A DNA stretch of 30,610 bases, from positions 1,386,474 through 1,417,083 of the forward strand of contig BFEA01000209.1 in the NCBI GenBank assembly GCA_003427395.1, given 5' to 3'. Source of the DNA: Chara braunii (Eukaryota > Streptophyta > Charophyceae > Charales > Characeae). This document shows, piece after piece, positions 28,188 through 30,610 of the stretch; the stretch's first letter is position 1; each line of letters starts with the position of its first letter. The notes under the pieces were generated by a model. It was not told the origin of the DNA, ran no database searches, and saw only the letters and a list, made by a program, of their open reading frames with translations. The translations under genes were made by a program, and so were the position numbers.

Positions 28188-28337
28188 TTTTTTTTTTTTC
28201 TTTTTTTTTCTTTTTTTTTGGGACAATTGCTCCAGTCTATTCGTGGGGAGCAGCACGTGCTGGGAACCGGGCCCAGCGTCCCATCAGAATGTTACAACAT
28301 ATGAGTTACCGGGGCCATTACCCGGCTTCAGCTAAGA
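28188..28337 (-). mobile_element. SINE-like retroposon, copy 4 (short 3' form), truncating a LINE
   Basis: A T run with three interruptions (28188-28219) is the tail; the body (GGGACAATTGCTCCAGTCTA to CCGGCTTCAGCTAAG) reads in the same order as the reverse complement of copy 2 at 14233-14394. GGTTCCCAGCACGTGCTG is the shared core, and GGGTAATGGCCCCGG is its 5'-proximal part. It interrupts the RT fragment after ALANRM. The LINE does not resume on the far side. No clear target-site duplication was found. Confidence 0.8.
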
Positions 28338-28516
28338 ATTCACATACTAGAAATTCTCAGAAGAATTCAAGCAAAAATCATGACTCAGAGGGGCTATAGA
28401 AAAAGAACCCAAGCCTTCTATCCATAGGAGACTTCAGCCCGGAACCAAACTGCCTTGGTGACATTCAGCAGCCCAAAACGAAACCTTCCTCAGCCTCCCA
28501 TATCCTTAATACCCAG

Positions 28517-28786
28517 TCTCTACCAGACCTCATACCCCCAACTGCTAGGTTACAGAGTGGCGCGACCCACGCCAGAACAATCCCCCACCTGGTGGGCTAC
28601 AGGGTGAAGCGACCCACCCCAGCTCCAACCAACGTCGTGTGAGTACTAGCTTGCAAACAGACAGTAGAGTGCCTTCCACCCTTGACATCTCCCCAGCTCT
28701 CTCTACCAGGCCTCTTGCCCCCATACAGCTCGAGTTACAGGGCAGCGCGACCAAACCCCAGTGCCGACCAGCGTCGTTCTGGCCCC
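28517..28786 (+). repeat. Two-copy dispersed repeat, inverted partner of 13.5-13.7 kb
   Basis: Copy one (28517-28638) contains CTCTACCAGACCTC, GGTTACAGAGTGGCGCGACC and CCCCAGCTCCAACCAACGTC, with an internal echo GGGCTACAGGGTGAAGCGAC. Copy two (28700-28786) contains CTCTACCAGGCCTC, GTTACAGGGCAGCGCGACC and CAGTGCCGACCAGCGTCG, then TTCTGGCC. The minus-strand copies at 13.5-13.7 kb match the same words in the same order, including GACCAGCGTCG. The family is unclassified. Confidence 0.65.
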
Positions 28787-29042
28787 ATCTGTTCGCAAAC
28801 CTCTGGGACCGTGGGCATCAGCAGGCAACAGTCGAACTACCAATCATCACCACAACAGTAGTTTTGATACCTCCATCTCCTCCAGGCCCTGGTTGCACCA
28901 ATCCATTTATCCCTCTCGACCCTCCTCCGGCTAGACTTACCATGTTGGTGGGTTGATGCAGAAACTTGAACACAGTTATCAGATAACCATCAATATCCCT
29001 TATTTCAAATATCACAGTCTTGTTTTTTTTTTTTGATGTAGC

Positions 29043-29097
29043 TTATTGGTGTTGCTTTGGCAAATGCTTGTGTTGCTTGGGAGGGGGGGATCTCTTC
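29043..29097 (+). pseudogene. Decayed partial copy of the TauE/SafE exon
   Basis: TTATTGGTGTTGCTTTGGCA, then AATG, matches the exon at 29270 onwards (TTATTGGTGCTGCTTTGGCG, AATG) with two differences in 24 bases. The similarity continues through a G-rich stretch to TCTCTT with substitutions and one indel. The translation would be LIGVALANACVAWEGGS, with the glycine-rich GGVGGGG motif destroyed. No acceptor is evident. It is interpreted as a tandem partial exon duplication that decayed. Confidence 0.6.
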
Positions 29098-29223
29098 TGA
29101 CAGGACACAGTTTGGGTGCTTTGTTTTGACAATGATTGCGCCGTTTTGTGGCTAGGACACAATTGGTGTGATCTACACTGATAAAGATGATTGGTTTGAA
29201 ATGCTTGTATTTTTTTGTTCCAG

Positions 29224-29383
29224 GAATTGAAACCCAGTCTGAAGATAATCATCGCATCATTTTTGTCGATTATTGGTGCTGCTTTGGCGAATGTAGGTGG
29301 TGTTGGAGGAGGGGGTCTCTTTGTACCCATGTTTAATCTGTTGCTTGGGTTTGATGCAAAGACAGCTGTTCCACTATCAAAGG
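29224..29383 (+). CDS. Internal exon of a TauE/SafE-family membrane permease gene
   Basis: The exon is bounded by a textbook acceptor (TTTTTTTGTTCCAG ending at 29223) and donor (GTGAGT from 29384). It starts in phase 0 and ends after the first base of a codon. The 53 residues begin ELKPSLKIIIASFLSIIGAA, then LANVGGVGGGGLFVPMFNLL, then LGFDAKTAVPLSK. The hydrophobic helix followed by G-x-GGVGGGGxFVPxxNLLxGFDxKxAxxLSK is the hallmark of the first repeat of plant TauE/SafE (sulfite exporter-like, DUF81) proteins, which are multi-pass anion or organic-sulfur transporters. Only one of the two glycine-rich repeats is in the window; neighbouring exons were not found, so introns are long. Substrate specificity cannot be told from this exon. 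Confidence 0.85.
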
Positions 29384-29508
29384 GTGAGTTTCCGGATTGC
29401 TCACCTCCTGTTTCACCAGCTCCTGCTGTAACTATGGGCTCTTTTCTTTTCCCCCACCCCCGCCCCCTTCTCCCCTCCCTCACTTAGATTGTGGGCCCAC
29501 AGTCCATC

Positions 29509-29716
29509 ACGGGACAGGCCACCGTCCAGGGAGTGATAAGAGTACCCCCTTGATTGTGGGCCCAGCATCCCTTTCCATGATAATAAAGAAAGAGATTGTG
29601 GGTAGGACAGCAGTGATTGCCCTATGCCAAAATCCAGAGGATAAGCTGTAAGACATGAAAACCACACAAGCAGAGCCCTCAATGCCAGCGTGCCCACAAT
29701 CCTTTACCTGTCCCGT
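29509..29716. repeat. Nested inverted repeat (fold-back) in the intron
   Basis: ACGGGACAGG (29509-29518) is complementary to CCTGTCCCGT (29707-29716), and inside it GATTGTGGGC (29552-29561) is complementary to GCCCACAATC (29692-29701). A further GATTGTGGGCCCA lies at 29488-29500. The two nested 10-bp stems suggest a degraded MITE or fold-back element about 208 bp long. No target-site duplication was found. Confidence 0.55.
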
Positions 29717-30249
29717 CAGAGTGATGTTTGGATTGAAAAAGGAAAAGCGTTGAACATCTAAGGGTTGCAAAGTACATCGCTGCGACCATGAGGTTGTGGA
29801 TTGGATTATGGTCACACCTCATTGCTGTGGACTGGCCGGGGGGAAAACAGGGGGGATGGATGGCACATATGGATTGGCCGGGAGAGGGCCGGGGGAGGAG
29901 GGTGCCATGGTGGGGGTAAGGGGAGGGGGGGAGAGGGCGAAGGGGAGGGAAGACCTCTTAGGAAAGACTTCTCACGTACCTTTCATGGGGGGGAAGGGGA
30001 ATGAGAGCCAGCAAGAATAGATATGAGGGTGGTACTGAGAATACATAAGAGATCTATCTTTGGATGCTTGAAAGGGAATAGCATAGATGCGGGAATCTAT
30101 AGGCTTGTACTCCAGTTCTGAGTCCTATCATCCAGGCTAGCANATCAACCTTTTCAGACGGCCTAAGGGCTGAGAGGTCTCGGACATAGGATTCAGTTAA
30201 CTTTGGTCTGGGTCTAGGAATAAAATGATTACTATTCTTTTGGTTCTCT

Positions 30250-30440
30250 TGCATTTTTTACTTTTCGGGGGGTTGGCCCCTGCAGGTTCAGTTATGTAAG
30301 CAAAACTGGGTAACGCTCCCAGGTGGTTCCTTTTCCGGGTAGACTGTGAGGACCCCGGCCTCTTTTTTCTCTGATAATATAAGCCTTGGGCACTGGGCCC
30401 ATATTCAAAAAAAATAAAAATAAATAAAAAATAAAAATAA
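30250..30440 (+). mobile_element. Possible retroposon with an A/T-rich tail
   Basis: The segment ends in an A-rich (AAAT/AAAAAT)n run at about 30406-30442 following CACTGGGCCCATATTC. The end resembles the tail context of a short retroposon, but the body does not match the SINE-like family in this window well enough to assign it. Confidence 0.3.
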
Positions 30441-30610
30441 AAAGACCCTTGCCTCCCGACCCCCGGAGGATTTCCCCTATATGTTTCCTCCCTCAGAGAA
30501 TGCTCTAGTTGATGTTCATTGGTACAGGCAGGGAGGATAGGCAGTTCCCCAGAAAAGGCAACATTCCAGTGCAACCATCCCAGTCACCACTGCTCCCCCC
30601 TCCTCTCCTC

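Larger units (their letters stand above)
29384..30610 (+). other. Intron of the TauE/SafE gene
   Basis: No reading after the donor gives TauE/SafE sequence. A polypyrimidine tract followed by TTAG near 29450-29487 resembles an acceptor, but the downstream codons (DCGPTVHHGTGHRPG) do not fit the family. It holds an inverted repeat, a G-rich tract (about 29838-29952), a possible retroposon tail and one ambiguous base (30143). Confidence 0.6.

Noticed and set aside
29488-29651. Next exon of the TauE/SafE gene after a TTAG acceptor-like site
   Set aside because: The peptide in the matching phase has no membrane segment and does not resemble the expected TauE/SafE continuation.

Overview
The window looks like nuclear, intron- and repeat-rich eukaryotic DNA, most plausibly from a green plant or streptophyte alga. 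That assignment is an inference. It rests on one well-spliced exon of a plant-type TauE/SafE permease near the right end, on several decayed APE-type LINEs, on poly(A)-tailed short retroposons, on a Ty3/gypsy-like gag remnant and on many simple repeats. There is no bacterial operon structure, and I found no tRNA, rRNA or CRISPR array. Nearly every open frame is a retroelement fragment or chance. The one host gene I would defend is the TauE/SafE exon at 29224-29383.

Layout. 1-1.5 kb: a minus-strand SINE-like copy and a LINE C-terminal fragment. 1.9-8.6 kb: a gene-free belt packed with short hairpins. It contains at least three unrelated tandem families: about 185-bp units at 3.4-4.3 kb, a five-hairpin array at 5556-5990 with a fixed loop and changing stems, and a 123-bp alternating array at 6.3-6.84 kb. 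Single hairpins follow at 7.6-7.9 and 8.4-8.5 kb. 8.6-9.06 kb: a LINE RT-thumb fragment. 9.1-14.2 kb: no convincing gene, but A-rich retroposon-like DNA, two unusual hairpins (10.3-10.5 kb), a G-rich tract, and tandem repeats of 40, 150 and 166 bp. 14.2-16.85 kb: a minus-strand LINE (FADD palm, thumb, zinc-knuckle C-terminus) split by SINE-like insertions. 17.6-20.0 kb: a minus-strand gag-like remnant with a 15-residue repeat. 21.4-21.7 kb: a pentamer satellite. 22.3-23.8 kb: an acidic low-complexity stretch followed by an assembly artefact, in which a Nextera mate-pair junction adapter sits between two copies of the same sequence. 25.18-28.19 kb: a plus-strand LINE (ORF1-like region, APE endonuclease, RT N-terminus) cut off by another SINE-like copy. 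28.5-28.8 kb: a dispersed repeat also present inverted at 13.5-13.7 kb. 29.0-30.6 kb: the TauE/SafE exon, a decayed partial copy of it 230 bp upstream, and intron sequence.

The most interesting signal is structural rather than coding. In three unrelated tandem families, and in the 3' end of the SINE-like family, copies differ in primary sequence but keep complementary arms, so pairing is preserved while sequence drifts. That is a covariation signature read by eye, and it should be tested statistically.
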